Program-made: the position numbers and the translations under genes
Assembly (NCBI RefSeq): GCF_003123725.1
Contig: NZ_QETA01000001.1
Span: 310,001 to 374,000 of the forward strand
DNA length: 64,000 nt
Source of the DNA: Corticimicrobacter populi
GTDB lineage: Bacteria; Pseudomonadota; Gammaproteobacteria; Burkholderiales; Burkholderiaceae_B
Direction of reading: 5' to 3'
Notes under the pieces: generated by a model
What the model was told of the DNA's origin: nothing
The model's input: the letters and a program-made list of their open reading frames with translations, nothing else
Databases searched by the model: none
In this document: piece after piece, positions 27,104 to 40,128 of the stretch
Layout: every line of letters begins with the position of its first letter
How positions within the stretch are numbered: position 1 is the stretch's first letter

Positions 27104-28399
27104 ATGACGACCGAGCAGCAGCAACACTGGAGGCTGGATACCATCGCCGTGCATGGCGGCTACCAGCCCGATCCGACCACACGTGCCGTGGCCGTGCCCA
27201 TTTACCAGACCAGTTCCTTTGCATTCGACAGTGCGCAGCATGGTGCCGACCTGTTCGACCTGAATGTGGAAGGCTATATCTATTCGCGGATCGGCAATCC
27301 GACCAACGATGTGCTCGAGAAGCGCGTGACGGCCCTCGAAGGTGGGCTGGCCGGGCTGGCACTGGCGTCCGGGCAGGCGGCTGTTACCTATTCGATCCTG
27401 ACCATCGCCGAGGCGGGTGACAACATTGTTTCTGCGGCTGCCTTGTACGGCGGTACCTACAATCTGTTCGCGCATACGCTGCCGCAATACGGCATCGAGA
27501 CCCGCTTCGCGGATGCCCGCAAGCCCGAGGCCTTTGCAGCGCTGATCGATGACCGTACCAAGGCGATCTTCGTGGAGTCGATCGGCAATCCGCTGGGCAA
27601 TATCGTGGATATCGCGGCCGTCGCGGAAGTGGCGCATGCGCATGGCCTGCCCCTGATTGTCGACAATACGGTACCGTCGCCCTATCTGCTGCGGCCCATC
27701 GAACATGGTGCCGATATCGTCGTGCATTCGCTCACCAAGTATCTTGGCGGGCATGGCAACAGTATCGGCGGCCTGATCGTCGATTCCGGCAAGTTTCCCT
27801 GGGCCGAGCACAAGGCGCGCTTTCGGCGGTTGAACGAGCCTGATGTCAGCTATCACGGCCTGGTCTATACGGAGGCTCTTGGGGCGGCGGCCTACATCGG
27901 GCGGGCGCGTGTGGTCCCCCTGCGCAATACCGGAGCGGCGCTGTCGCCCTTCAATGCCTTCCTGATCCTGCAGGGTATCGAAACCCTGGGCTTGCGCCTG
28001 GATCGCATCAATGACAATGCGCTGGCGATTGCCCAGCATCTCAAAGATCATGCCAAGGTGGAATGGGTCAGCTATGGTGGCTTGCCGGATCATCCCGACC
28101 ATGCCCTGTTCCGCAGATACCTGGGTGGCAAGGCTTCGGGTATCCTGACCTTTGGCGTCAAGGGCGGCCGTGAGGCCGGAGCCCGTTTCCTGGATGGGCT
28201 GCAGCTGTTGACGCGACTGGTGAATATCGGCGATGCCAAGTCGCTGGCCACGCATCCGGCCTCGACCACGCACCGGCAGTTGTCGCCGGAAGAACTGGCG
28301 AAGGCGGGTGTCAGGGAAGAGACCGTACGCCTGTCGATCGGCATCGAGCATATCGACGACCTGCTGGCCGATCTGGATCAGGCGCTGGCAAAAGTGTAA
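27104..28399 (+). CDS. metY: O-acetylhomoserine aminocarboxypropyltransferase (O-acetylhomoserine sulfhydrylase)
   Basis: A 431-residue PLP enzyme of the Cys/Met metabolism family that makes homocysteine from O-acetylhomoserine and sulfide. Lys212 in HSLTKYLGGHG is the PLP Schiff-base lysine, and the YSRIGNPTNDVLEKR and ASGQAA segments are diagnostic of MetY rather than MetB. GAAGGAG precedes the ATG at 27104. The homocysteine produced is the substrate of MetH, encoded 3 kb away. Confidence 0.93.
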   Translation: MTTEQQQHWRLDTIAVHGGYQPDPTTRAVAVPIYQTSSFAFDSAQHGADLFDLNVEGYIYSRIGNPTNDVLEKRVTALEGGLAGLALASGQAAVTYSILTIAEAGDNIVSAAALYGGTYNLFAHTLPQYGIETRFADARKPEAFAALIDDRTKAIFVESIGNPLGNIVDIAAVAEVAHAHGLPLIVDNTVPSPYLLRPIEHGADIVVHSLTKYLGGHGNSIGGLIVDSGKFPWAEHKARFRRLNEPDVSYHGLVYTEALGAAAYIGRARVVPLRNTGAALSPFNAFLILQGIETLGLRLDRINDNALAIAQHLKDHAKVEWVSYGGLPDHPDHALFRRYLGGKASGILTFGVKGGREAGARFLDGLQLLTRLVNIGDAKSLATHPASTTHRQLSPEELAKAGVREETVRLSIGIEHIDDLLADLDQALAKV

Positions 28400-28483
28400 G
28401 TAAGGAAAGGGCGTCGAGCAGCGGTTCGGTCCTGGACTGCATGGCAGGGCTCGCCGTTGCCCGGCTGCCCGCATCGCTGCTGC

Positions 28484-29491
28484 TTATGGGGCGGGTTGCA
28501 GGTGTCGGGTACCTGCCTGTTGCTGTGCGTTGGCCCGGATGCTTTCCAGTCGCTGGCAGATTTGCTCTGCAGCATCGACCAGGCGGGGACCGGGGCGATA
28601 CAGCAGGTCGGCGTCGAGCGCCATGACCTGACCACCATACAGTGTCGTTGTCGCATCGCTGTGGTGGGATGGTATATCCCGGGAGCCATTCAGCGTGGCC
28701 AGTCCCTGAGTGCTCATCAGCACGATGTCGGGCTGTGCCCGCAGCACGGCTTCCGGGCTGACCTGTGGAGCCGCCGCCGGTGCCGTGCTGAAAATATTGA
28801 TGCCGCCGCACAGTTCGACGGCCTGGCTGATGATGTGGGCACCATTGAGTGTGTAGAGCGGTTCGCTGCCGACCAGGATAAAGACACGCACGGGGGGCGC
28901 GTCCCGGTATCGACTGCGCAGTGTGTCCAGGCGTTGCTGCAATGACGTGGCATTGCGGGTCGCCGTTTCTTCGGTGCCGAACAGGCGTCCCAGTGTGACA
29001 ATGGCGTTGGGCAGGCTATCCAGACCAGCGGGGTTGCTGTAGAACAGCGGTGTGCCGAGTTGCGCCAGGGGGCGTGCCAGCGATTCCGCCTGGGCAGGCA
29101 ACCACGCGATCAGGAGATCAGGCTGGAGTGCGACGATGCGTTCGGGGTCGGGATGAAGTCCGTCGCCGATCCGGGGTAGTGCCTGTGCGTTGGCAGGGTA
29201 GTTGCTGCTGTCTACCGTGCCGACCAGATGCTCGCCTGCGCCTGCGGCATAGACCAATTCGGTGGCATGTGGACTGAGCGTGATGGCTCTCAGGGCGGGG
29301 CGGGGCAAAGAAATCGTGCGGCTCTGATCGTCGATGACGCTGACCGGATGTACTTGCGTGGTGGGATCGGCATACCGTGCCGTTGCTTCAGCGGGCAGCC
29401 CGTGCCCGCACAGTGCGACTGCCAGCCCGAGTGCTGCACACCGTGCCGCGTTCGGGCGCGGCAGCCTGTGTGCAGATGCCCGGGCCGGCAT
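28484..29491 (-). CDS. btuF: Cobalamin ABC transporter substrate-binding protein
   Basis: A 335-residue periplasmic binding protein of the BtuF/FhuD family. A signal peptide covers about residues 1-35 (RCAALGLAVALCGHGLPAEA). Conserved features are ITLSPHATELVYAAGAGEHLVGTVDSS, LQPDLLIAW and the C-terminal LYRPGPRLVDAAEQIC, which are typical of vitamin B12-binding proteins. It starts 4 nt after the btuB stop, so it is under the same cobalamin riboswitch. The partner permease and ATPase genes (btuCD) are not in the window. Confidence 0.85.
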   Translation of the reverse strand: MPARASAHRLPRPNAARCAALGLAVALCGHGLPAEATARYADPTTQVHPVSVIDDQSRTISLPRPALRAITLSPHATELVYAAGAGEHLVGTVDSSNYPANAQALPRIGDGLHPDPERIVALQPDLLIAWLPAQAESLARPLAQLGTPLFYSNPAGLDSLPNAIVTLGRLFGTEETATRNATSLQQRLDTLRSRYRDAPPVRVFILVGSEPLYTLNGAHIISQAVELCGGINIFSTAPAAAPQVSPEAVLRAQPDIVLMSTQGLATLNGSRDIPSHHSDATTTLYGGQVMALDADLLYRPGPRLVDAAEQICQRLESIRANAQQQAGTRHLQPAP

Positions 29492-29495
29492 GGCG

Positions 29496-31361
29496 TCAGT
29501 ACTTCCAGGACAGGTTGACGAACACGTTGGAGCCATCGTTGCGATAGCCGTAGGCCTGGGTGTAGTCCTTGTCGAGCACGTTGTTCCAGTAGAACTGAAC
29601 GCCGACCTGGCGCGTGAAGTCATAGGCTGCGCGCAGGTTCAGCAGGCCGTAGCCGCCGAGGCGGGTGTTGTTGGCCGCATCGTCGTAGCGATAGGTCTGG
29701 AACTGGTAGTCGGCTCCCAGCAGCAGTTTGCCGATCCGGTGATCGACGCCGAGGTTGTAGACCTGTTTCGCACGTCGGGCCAGAGTCGCGCCGGTCGTGT
29801 CGTTGCGCGGACGCAGGAAATCTGCACTGGCGCGCAGGGTGGTGTTGTCCCAGGCGTATGCACCCGTCAGCGTGGCACCGCGGATGGTGGCGCGATCGAT
29901 GTTTTCTGCCGTGCATTCGAAGCTGGCATCGCAGACATAGCCCTGGATGAGATCGCGGACCTTGTTCTGATAGACGGTGGCTTCCACGCTGAGTGGGCCG
30001 CTGGCGTAGCGGACATGGGCCTCAATATTGCGTGATTTCTCTGGCTTCAGGTCAGGGTTTCCACGATAGCCCCAGGCATAGGGTGTATACATGTCTGCAA
30101 AGGTTGGCATGCGAAACCCGGTACTGGCAGCCAGTCCTGCACGCCAGTTCGAATCGAGGTCGAGATCGTAGGCCAGGCTGCCGGTTGTCTGGCTGTCCAG
30201 CCCGGAGACGTTATCGTGGCGTATGCTGGCCTGCAGGTGATGGCGGCCGAAATCACCCCTATAGATGGCTGCCGCCGAGTTGGTGTTGCGGCGTGATTCA
30301 GCATATTCGCTTGCGGTGAGCGGTCTTTCTTCCAGGCGCTCCAGCACGAGGCCCAGGTGTTGACTGGATGCCAGTTGGAAGTTGTTCTGCCAGCTGTATT
30401 GGCGCTGGATCATGCCGACCAGGGACGAAGTGTTGCCTGAACGGCTTTCGATGCTGTCCTTGGCAAAGCCGAAGCGCACTACGCTCTGCCAGATGTCTGT
30501 CAACTGGTTGGTACTGCTCAGGCTGTAGGCCTGCTGGCGGGTCAGGCTGCGACTGGGATGTCCACCACCGTCATAATCACCATCGATATAACCGTTATAG
30601 ATGTCCAGGCCGATGCGCTGGTTTTCCCGCCAGTTATAGCCGAGCGCACCGGCCACACTATGCTGTTCGTAGCCGTCGCGATCCGGATGGTGATTGCTGC
30701 TGCCGACAGTCTTGGCATCGAAACCATCGCTGCTGGCCTTGCTGGCCGAGAGACGATAGTCCCAGCCATTTTGCGCGCCGGTGGCACCCATGCTGGTCTT
30801 GAAGGTATCACGGCTGCCCAGGCCGAAATTGGCCCATGCATTGAAAGACTCGCCGTCGGCAGCGCGACGGGTGATGATATTGATGACGCCGCCGATGGCA
30901 TCCGCGCCATACAGGCTGCTGGCAGCGCCGCGCAGAATCTCGACGCGCTCGATGATCGCAGGGTCCAGGGCGTTCCAGGCAATGCTACCGGCGTTGCTGT
31001 CATTGATGCGCATGCCGTCGATCAGCACCAGCGTCTGCAGTGGATTGGCACCGCGCAGGTAGACACCGGTCACCGTCTGCGGCCCACCGCTCGTATAGAT
31101 CTGTACCCCTGGCTGGCGGGACAGGATTTCTGCCAGGCTGCTCGATTTCGAATTCTGCAGGGTCTCGTGATCGATCACGGTCACGTCGCCCAGAACCGTA
31201 TCCAGTGGCTGCGGTGTGCGCGAGGCGGTGACGACCACGGGTGCGAGTGCAGAGACAGTACCGGCGGTGCGGGCAGCATCGGACTGTGCAAGGCTGAGGG
31301 CGGGAAGGGTGGACAGCAGCGACAGCGCACCGGCCGTCAGGCGGAAAGCATAGGTGGACAT
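29496..31361 (-). CDS. btuB: TonB-dependent vitamin B12 receptor
   Basis: A 621-residue outer-membrane receptor: signal peptide, TonB box (APVVVTASR), plug (LAEILSRQPGVQI, GVYLRGANPLQTLVLIDGMRIND) and a barrel ending FVNLSWKY, with an aromatic last residue. Identification as BtuB rests on the plug sequence, the cobalamin riboswitch ahead of it and btuF behind it. Two adjacent ATG codons occur at 31364 and 31361; the second has better spacing to GAGG. The long in-frame stretch upstream is the riboswitch, not protein. Confidence 0.93.
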   Translation of the reverse strand: MSTYAFRLTAGALSLLSTLPALSLAQSDAARTAGTVSALAPVVVTASRTPQPLDTVLGDVTVIDHETLQNSKSSSLAEILSRQPGVQIYTSGGPQTVTGVYLRGANPLQTLVLIDGMRINDSNAGSIAWNALDPAIIERVEILRGAASSLYGADAIGGVINIITRRAADGESFNAWANFGLGSRDTFKTSMGATGAQNGWDYRLSASKASSDGFDAKTVGSSNHHPDRDGYEQHSVAGALGYNWRENQRIGLDIYNGYIDGDYDGGGHPSRSLTRQQAYSLSSTNQLTDIWQSVVRFGFAKDSIESRSGNTSSLVGMIQRQYSWQNNFQLASSQHLGLVLERLEERPLTASEYAESRRNTNSAAAIYRGDFGRHHLQASIRHDNVSGLDSQTTGSLAYDLDLDSNWRAGLAASTGFRMPTFADMYTPYAWGYRGNPDLKPEKSRNIEAHVRYASGPLSVEATVYQNKVRDLIQGYVCDASFECTAENIDRATIRGATLTGAYAWDNTTLRASADFLRPRNDTTGATLARRAKQVYNLGVDHRIGKLLLGADYQFQTYRYDDAANNTRLGGYGLLNLRAAYDFTRQVGVQFYWNNVLDKDYTQAYGYRNDGSNVFVNLSWKY

Positions 31362-31414
31362 CATGGCCTCATGGTGTGCGCGACCCCGCGCACGGGTATA
31401 AAGAAACGAGAGGA

Positions 31415-31590
31415 GCAAGACAGGCCGGTATCGGGCTGGCGCGTCGTACGGAAACGCGTTGACCGTTGCGGGGGCAGCACAGGCAGGCGGCATGGCGACG
31501 CTTCCTGTTTCCCGTTTACCTTTCCCATCGATCGCAAGCCAGAGTCGGCACCGTGCGGGCCGGATCGATTGAAAGCACCTGTTTCGGCAT
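31415..31590 (-). promoter_or_regulatory. Cobalamin (B12) riboswitch upstream of btuB
   Basis: Read on the minus strand, the leader shows the conserved elements of the B12 riboswitch in order: AGGTGC near the 5' end (about 31580), GGGAAACAGG in the middle (about 31510), GCTGCCCCCGCAACGGT (31461-31477) and the 3' element CCGATACCGGCCTG (31420-31433). Vitamin B12 binding would reduce btuB-btuF expression. The ends are approximate. The ribosome site of btuB lies about 50 nt downstream, which fits control of translation or early termination; which one applies is not clear. Confidence 0.88.
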
Positions 31591-31677
31591 GGGCTGAAAT
31601 GTAGCATGGCTGCGGGTTTTGCTACGATATGTGGTTATTCTGGAACAGCCCCGTTCCGTCGCCATCAGGATGCCCGC

Positions 31678-35463
<3,786 letters not shown>

Positions 35464-35546
35464 TGGAAGCGGGCGGCAAGAACGCAACGCTTTTATCGAA
35501 AGGTGTGTTGTATTTTTGCACTATTGATAAAAAGGTGTTGATGGAG

Positions 35547-35575
35547 TTGCACACCATAAAGTTTTCGTGCATAAT
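35547..35575 (+). promoter_or_regulatory. Sigma-70-type promoter of the tRNA cluster
   Basis: TTGCAC (35547-35552) and CATAAT (35570-35575) are spaced by 17 nt, close to consensus. The first tRNA begins about 75 nt downstream of the predicted start of transcription. Confidence 0.6.
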
Positions 35576-35654
35576 TCTGTTTCTTCGCTGATGACGCAAA
35601 CAAAACGAACGAAGCAGCAACGCCAAGTTCACCAAATTTGAGTCATAACGGAAC

Positions 35655-35730
<76 letters not shown>

Positions 35731-35759
35731 CCAAAGCGAAAAGTTGTACAGCAGTTCAG

Positions 35760-35835
35760 GTCCCCTTCGTCTAGAGGCCTAGGACATCACCCTTTCACGG
35801 TGAGTACAGGGGTTCGAATCCCCTAGGGGACGCCA
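35760..35835 (+). tRNA. tRNA-Glu (TTC anticodon)
   Basis: A 76-nt cloverleaf: acceptor GTCCCCT with AGGGGAC, anticodon stem TCACC/GGTGA around loop CTTTCAC, TTCGAATC T-loop, and encoded CCA. The anticodon is TTC. It lies 29 nt after tRNA-Ala in the same transcript. Confidence 0.97.
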
Positions 35836-35871
35836 GTTAAATCTGGCAATTGCCGAAAGGCATACCGCTGC

Positions 35872-35948
35872 GGAGCGGTAGTTCAGTTGGTTAGAATACC
35901 GGCCTGTCACGCCGGGGGTCGCGGGTTCGAGTCCCGTCCGCTCCGCCA
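35872..35948 (+). tRNA. tRNA-Asp (GTC anticodon)
   Basis: A 77-nt cloverleaf: acceptor GGAGCGG with CCGCTCC, anticodon GTC in CCTGTCACG, TTCGAGTC T-loop, and encoded CCA. It is the last of the three tRNAs. Confidence 0.97.
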
Positions 35949-35957
35949 GAAATTCAG

Positions 35958-35992
35958 AAAAGCCCGATGATCCCAGCTTCATCGGGCTTTTT
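35958..35992 (+). terminator. Rho-independent terminator of the tRNA cluster
   Basis: A perfect 13-bp stem (35958-35970 with 35979-35991, core AGCCCGATGA / TCATCGGGCT), an 8-nt loop and a closing T run. It begins 10 nt after tRNA-Asp. Confidence 0.92.
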
Positions 35993-36078
35993 GCCATTTG
36001 CGCCCAAATATTGAGAAGACACATCACTGCCGTGACGGCAGGCGATGGATCTGGAGCAGCTTCCTGGATATCGGCAAG

Positions 36079-38139
36079 ATGAGCGATGCAATGCGTGGGG
36101 CGGTACGGTTCTGGTCGGGATTGCTGTGTCTGGCGATCCTGTCCGGATGCGCCATGGTGGAAATCCGTTCCATCAGTGCCAGCGAGTACATCAATCACAA
36201 GCGTGGAGATATCCTCACCAGCGGCGCGTTGAGCGCCAGCGCCGACGAAACTCTGCAGATGGCCGGGCTGGAAGCAAAAAATTGCGGCAGCCTGGCGCAG
36301 GCCTGCATCGACGTACTGACCAATCTGTCCGGCATCCCCGATGAAAAGCGCCTGGCCACGCTGGCAGAGCTGTGGTTGCTTCAGGCCATGAATCTGCCCA
36401 CGCCGGTCAAGGGCGTGGAAAATCCCAAGGTCAATGCCTGGCTGCAGACGGCGCGCTACGCCTACGGCTATCTGTTCTATACCCAGCGTTCGCCCAGCCA
36501 GCGGGCGTTCGAGGATCGCCAGACGCAAGTGCTCGACTATTACAACTACGCAGTCCAGGAAGCCACGACGGCACTGTTCCATGCGTACGCTACGGATGAT
36601 CCCGAACCGCTCAAGCGAACGGATGAGATGACCTATGGCGGCTGGCGCATCGTGACCGACCTGAGCGGTATCCGTCTACCTGGCGGCCAGGTGCGCCCCA
36701 AGGAGCTGATCCCGGCGTCGTCGCTGTCATTTTCAGGGGTGCGCAGTGTCTATCGTCGAGATGGCTTCGGTGCGGAACTGGTCGCTGTGGTGGATGACGG
36801 ACCGCTGTCTTCCGGCGATGATACGAATGAACCCTTCAGTGAAATGCCGTCACCGACCCTGACGGTGGTGTTCAAGTTTCATGCAGAGACCCTTGACGAG
36901 CTGCTCAAGACCCGCACGGTCTATATCGATGTCTACGATCCCTATCGCAAGCAGTCGATCCTGCTGCGCTCGCTGCGGGTGCCACTGGCCGCCAACTTCA
37001 CGGCTGGTTACGGGCTCTGGCTGGCACGCTCGGGTTTTGCCACGCAGTCGCTGCGCACGCTGCTGGGGCGTGAGGATGGATTCGAGCATCCGCATATCTA
37101 CATGATGCAGCCCTATGATCCCGACCGACGCATCATCGTGATGTTGCATGGCCTGGGCAGCAGCCCGGAGGCCTGGGTTAACCTGGCCAACGAGATCATG
37201 GGAGACGAAACCCTGCGTCGCAATTACCAGATCTGGCAAGTCTATTACCCGACCAACCTGCCGCTGGCCTACAACCAGGCCTATATACGGCGTGCCATTC
37301 TGGAGACCCTGCATCATTTTGATCCGGATGGCATGGCGCGTGCCTCTCAGGACATGGTGCTGATCGGTCACAGCATGGGCGGCGTGCTGGCTCGCCTGCT
37401 GTCCTCCTCGTCAGGGGAAGGGTTGTGGGAAGGCTGGGCCCAGGATAATGCAATGGATCCCGAACAGCAGGCCCAGCTCGAGGCGCGTGCGGCCCAGTTG
37501 TTCCGGTTTGATCCCATGCCGGGTGTGGAACGGGTCATTTTCCTGGCGTCACCGCATCGCGGCACATCAATGGCCCGCAATACGCTGGTGCGCTGGCTGT
37601 CGGGCCTGATCAGGCTGCCGCTGAACATGCTGGAAAGCGTGGGGGGCGCGCTCAAGGGCAAGTCCGGAGGCAATGCCGGCGCGGGCAAGACGGATGCGCT
37701 GGAAGGCAAGCGGCCGCTCAAGCTACCGACCAGCATCGACAACCTTGATGTCGGTGATCCGTTCGTCCTGCGCACGGCCGATCTGCCGATCGGCGAAGGC
37801 ATTCGCTACCACTCCGTGATAGGACAGAAGGATATGTCGGTGCCGCTGGAGGCTTCCGATGATGGCGTCGTGCCCTACTGGAGTGCCTATCTCGAAGGCG
37901 CGGAATCACAGAAAGTGATTCAGTCAGGGCACAGCGTACAGGAAACGCCTGAAGCCATTCTCGAGATCCGTCGCATCCTGCACGAGGATGTGGAGAACGA
38001 GGTGCAGCGCCGGGCGCGCAGTTTCCCGGCACAGGATCCGGCTGTTGCGCCGGCCCTGCCACCAGTGCCGCCACGTGCGGCGACCCCCGCTTCGGCGGGG
38101 GCAGCCAATCCGTCGCCGGCTGTGGATGCACGCCCCTGA
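36079..38139 (+). CDS. Lipoprotein alpha/beta-hydrolase (lipase/esterase-like)
   Basis: A protein of about 686 residues with a lipoprotein signal peptide (lipobox LSGC, cysteine near residue 24). An N-terminal domain of about 340 residues is of unknown function. The hydrolase part begins with HGLGSSPEAWVNLANEI, has the nucleophile GHSMGG (Ser432), a likely acid in ASDDGVVPYWSAY and the histidine His618 (SGHSVQ). The last 45 residues are Pro/Ala-rich. It would be anchored in a membrane and act on lipids or esters; the substrate is unknown. ATG at 36091 is an alternative start. Confidence 0.85.
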   Translation: MSDAMRGAVRFWSGLLCLAILSGCAMVEIRSISASEYINHKRGDILTSGALSASADETLQMAGLEAKNCGSLAQACIDVLTNLSGIPDEKRLATLAELWLLQAMNLPTPVKGVENPKVNAWLQTARYAYGYLFYTQRSPSQRAFEDRQTQVLDYYNYAVQEATTALFHAYATDDPEPLKRTDEMTYGGWRIVTDLSGIRLPGGQVRPKELIPASSLSFSGVRSVYRRDGFGAELVAVVDDGPLSSGDDTNEPFSEMPSPTLTVVFKFHAETLDELLKTRTVYIDVYDPYRKQSILLRSLRVPLAANFTAGYGLWLARSGFATQSLRTLLGREDGFEHPHIYMMQPYDPDRRIIVMLHGLGSSPEAWVNLANEIMGDETLRRNYQIWQVYYPTNLPLAYNQAYIRRAILETLHHFDPDGMARASQDMVLIGHSMGGVLARLLSSSSGEGLWEGWAQDNAMDPEQQAQLEARAAQLFRFDPMPGVERVIFLASPHRGTSMARNTLVRWLSGLIRLPLNMLESVGGALKGKSGGNAGAGKTDALEGKRPLKLPTSIDNLDVGDPFVLRTADLPIGEGIRYHSVIGQKDMSVPLEASDDGVVPYWSAYLEGAESQKVIQSGHSVQETPEAILEIRRILHEDVENEVQRRARSFPAQDPAVAPALPPVPPRAATPASAGAANPSPAVDARP

Positions 38140-38174
38140 GCGGCAACGGGTCGCTGTATGGCGTGCAGACTGGT

Positions 38175-38948
38175 TCAGTTCAGGATGTTGAAGCCGCCAT
38201 CCACATAGACGGTGCTGCCGGTCATGGCGCGGGCTCCGTCGCTGACCAGGAAAGCCGACAGGGCACCCACGTCGTTGATGTCGAGAATGTCGCCCAGCGG
38301 GGCGCGCTGCGCATTTTCAGCGATCAGGTGATCGAAATCGGCAATGCCCGAGGCGGCGCGGGTCTTGATCGGGCCGGGCGAGACGGCATGGACGCGGATA
38401 CCGGCTTCGCCCAGTTCGGATGCCAGATAGCGTACAGCTGATTCCAGCGCGGCCTTGACCGGGCCCATGATGCCGTAGTGGGGCACGACTTCCTGCGCAC
38501 CCAGGTAGCTCATCGCCAGCAGGCTGCCGCCTTCTGTCATCAGGGGTTCTGCCAGTCGTGCCATGCGCACGAACGAGTGGCAGGAGATGTCCATGGCCTG
38601 CAGGAATCCCTCAATGGAGCTGTCGACGACACGACCGTGCAGGTCCTGCTTGGGGGCAAAGGCAATCGAGTGGATGACGAAATCCAGGCGACCCCATTCG
38701 CTGCGGATACGCTCGAACACCGCTTCCATCTGTGCAGGCTGAGTGACGTCGAGCTGCATCTGAATGGGAGCTTGCAGCGTGTCGAACAACGGCTGTACAT
38801 GGGGCAGGGCTTTTTCCGTCTGCCAGGTGACGGCCAGTTCGGCACCCGCCTGGCGGATGGCCTGGGCGCACCCCCACGCAATGCTTTTGTCATTGGCGAT
38901 ACCGACGATCAGGCCTTTTTTCCCGGCCAGGGAGAAGGGGGACTGCAT
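38175..38948 (-). CDS. fabI: Enoyl-[acyl-carrier-protein] reductase FabI
   Basis: A 257-residue FabI, the NADH-dependent last step of fatty-acid elongation and the triclosan target. It has the FabI opening LAGKKGLIVGIANDKSIAWG, where the cofactor-binding loop is specific to FabI rather than other SDR proteins, SIAFAPK, and the catalytic Tyr158 and Lys165 (HYGIMGPVK) spaced as in E. coli. The ATG at 38948 fits the family; a longer frame runs upstream without family similarity. It is convergent with the lipoprotein gene, with a 35-nt gap. Confidence 0.95.
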   Translation of the reverse strand: MQSPFSLAGKKGLIVGIANDKSIAWGCAQAIRQAGAELAVTWQTEKALPHVQPLFDTLQAPIQMQLDVTQPAQMEAVFERIRSEWGRLDFVIHSIAFAPKQDLHGRVVDSSIEGFLQAMDISCHSFVRMARLAEPLMTEGGSLLAMSYLGAQEVVPHYGIMGPVKAALESAVRYLASELGEAGIRVHAVSPGPIKTRAASGIADFDHLIAENAQRAPLGDILDINDVGALSAFLVSDGARAMTGSTVYVDGGFNILN

Positions 38949-39125
38949 GCAGCGTGCTCCAGAGGTTCGATAAAGTTGATAAATCAAGTCGGGAAATCTA
39001 TCGATCGACTCAATCACCAGAGTATATGACGAAACGTAACTAATGTGGCACTGCAGCATGACATTGTCATGACATGCGTGGCCGGTTATGCTTTTCGTCC
39101 ATTGAAAATATTCAGGAGACACAGG

Positions 39126-39488
39126 ATGTCTATTCCCGTCGTGGCCATGAGCGAGATCCTGTCCGTGGCCCCTCAGTTGCGTCCCGAGGACATGGCTACC
39201 GTGGCGCAGGCCGGTTTTCGCAGCGTCATCATCAATCGTCCCGATCTGGAGGGCGGTCCTGAGCAGCCGTTGTCTGCAGATGTGCTTGCCGCCGCCGATG
39301 CAGCCGGTCTGGAAGGGATCTACCAGCCGGTGATCAGCGGTGCTCTGACACAGGCCGATGCCGAGCGCTTTGCCGAACTGGTGCAGACTTTGCCGCAGCC
39401 TATCCTGGCCTTCTGCCGCAGTGGTACGCGTTGCTCCATTCTCTATCGTGCCGCCAGTGAGATACTGGGGCAGGAGAGCGCTGATTAA
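39126..39488 (+). CDS. DUF442 / TIGR01244 family phosphatase-like protein
   Basis: A 120-residue protein of the beta-lactamase-hydrolase-like (Blh) phosphatase-fold family. The loop AFCRSGTRC carries the Cys (97) and Arg (102) that correspond to the tyrosine-phosphatase P-loop. Family members are linked to sulfide oxidation or protein dephosphorylation, and the function here is open. An AGGAG precedes the ATG at 39126. It is divergent from fabI and followed by a universal stress protein gene. Confidence 0.85.
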   Translation: MSIPVVAMSEILSVAPQLRPEDMATVAQAGFRSVIINRPDLEGGPEQPLSADVLAAADAAGLEGIYQPVISGALTQADAERFAELVQTLPQPILAFCRSGTRCSILYRAASEILGQESAD

Positions 39489-39577
39489 TCTTGATGTTTC
39501 TCAAGGCCGGGAAAGTGCGCACTGACGCACTGTGGCCTTTGCGGTAGCATGTCATTATCTTTTCGAGGAGTCATCCC

Positions 39578-40039
39578 ATGTTCAAGAAAGTCCTGATCCC
39601 CACCGACGGTTCGGAACTGGCCGCACAGGCCGCCAACGCCGGCATTACCTTTGCCCGCTCCATCAATGCCGAAGTCGTGGCGCTGCATGTCAGCCAGCCG
39701 TTTGCCGCTACCATCGGCTTTGACGGCATGGCGGCTGCCTATGCCATTACGGACGAAGCCTACGAAAAGGCCGCCCAGGAGCAGGCCACCAAGTATCTGC
39801 AATCGGTACTCGACCGTGCCGAAACGGCTGGCGTCAAGGCTCGCCCGGTGGCCGTATCCAACTTCAATGTGGCCGATGGCATCGTCCAGGCTGCCACCGA
39901 AGAAGGTGCCGACCTGATCTTCATCGGCAGCCATGGTCGCAGCGGTCTGTCGCGTCTGCTGCTGGGCAGCGTTGCCGCCAAAGTGCTGTCGCTGGCCGAC
40001 GTGCCGGTGCTGGTCTACCGCGTCAAGGAAGAAAAGTAA
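39578..40039 (+). CDS. Universal stress protein family protein
   Basis: A 153-residue UspA-type protein. The ATP-binding signature is visible near the C-terminus as GSHGRSGLSRLLLGSVA, and the N-terminus has KKVLIPTDGSELA. A GAGGAG-like site precedes the ATG at 39578. Such proteins help survival under stress and bind ATP or AMP. A strong terminator follows at 40079. Confidence 0.93.
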   Translation: MFKKVLIPTDGSELAAQAANAGITFARSINAEVVALHVSQPFAATIGFDGMAAAYAITDEAYEKAAQEQATKYLQSVLDRAETAGVKARPVAVSNFNVADGIVQAATEEGADLIFIGSHGRSGLSRLLLGSVAAKVLSLADVPVLVYRVKEEK

Positions 40040-40078
40040 TCAGTTGCTCCAGGCCGTCTTCCCTGACGGCCCAGGTTC

Positions 40079-40103
40079 AAGCCGGCCGTCGTGCCGGCTT
40101 TTT
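40079..40103 (+). terminator. Rho-independent terminator after the universal stress protein gene
   Basis: AAGCCGGC (40079-40086) and GCCGGCTT (40093-40100) form an 8-bp stem with a 6-nt loop, followed by a T run. It lies 40 nt after the stop codon. Confidence 0.9.
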
Positions 40104-40128
40104 CTTTCCCGTTTTTCCCGTGTTCTTC

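Noticed and set aside
26972-28474. Long open frame antisense to metY
   Set aside because: No recognisable protein family, and the metY gene on the other strand is complete.
31364-31607. In-frame N-terminal extension of the btuB reading frame
   Set aside because: This DNA contains the conserved cobalamin riboswitch elements; the extension has no signal-peptide character and the true start with ribosome site lies at 31361.
31606-31677. Alternative ATG start for metH
   Set aside because: There is no ribosome site before it, and the extra 24 residues are not family-like; GTG at 31678 fits better.
39495-39540. Imperfect inverted repeat after the DUF442 gene as a terminator
   Set aside because: A stem is visible (AAGGCC with GGCCTT) but there is no T run, and the loop is long.
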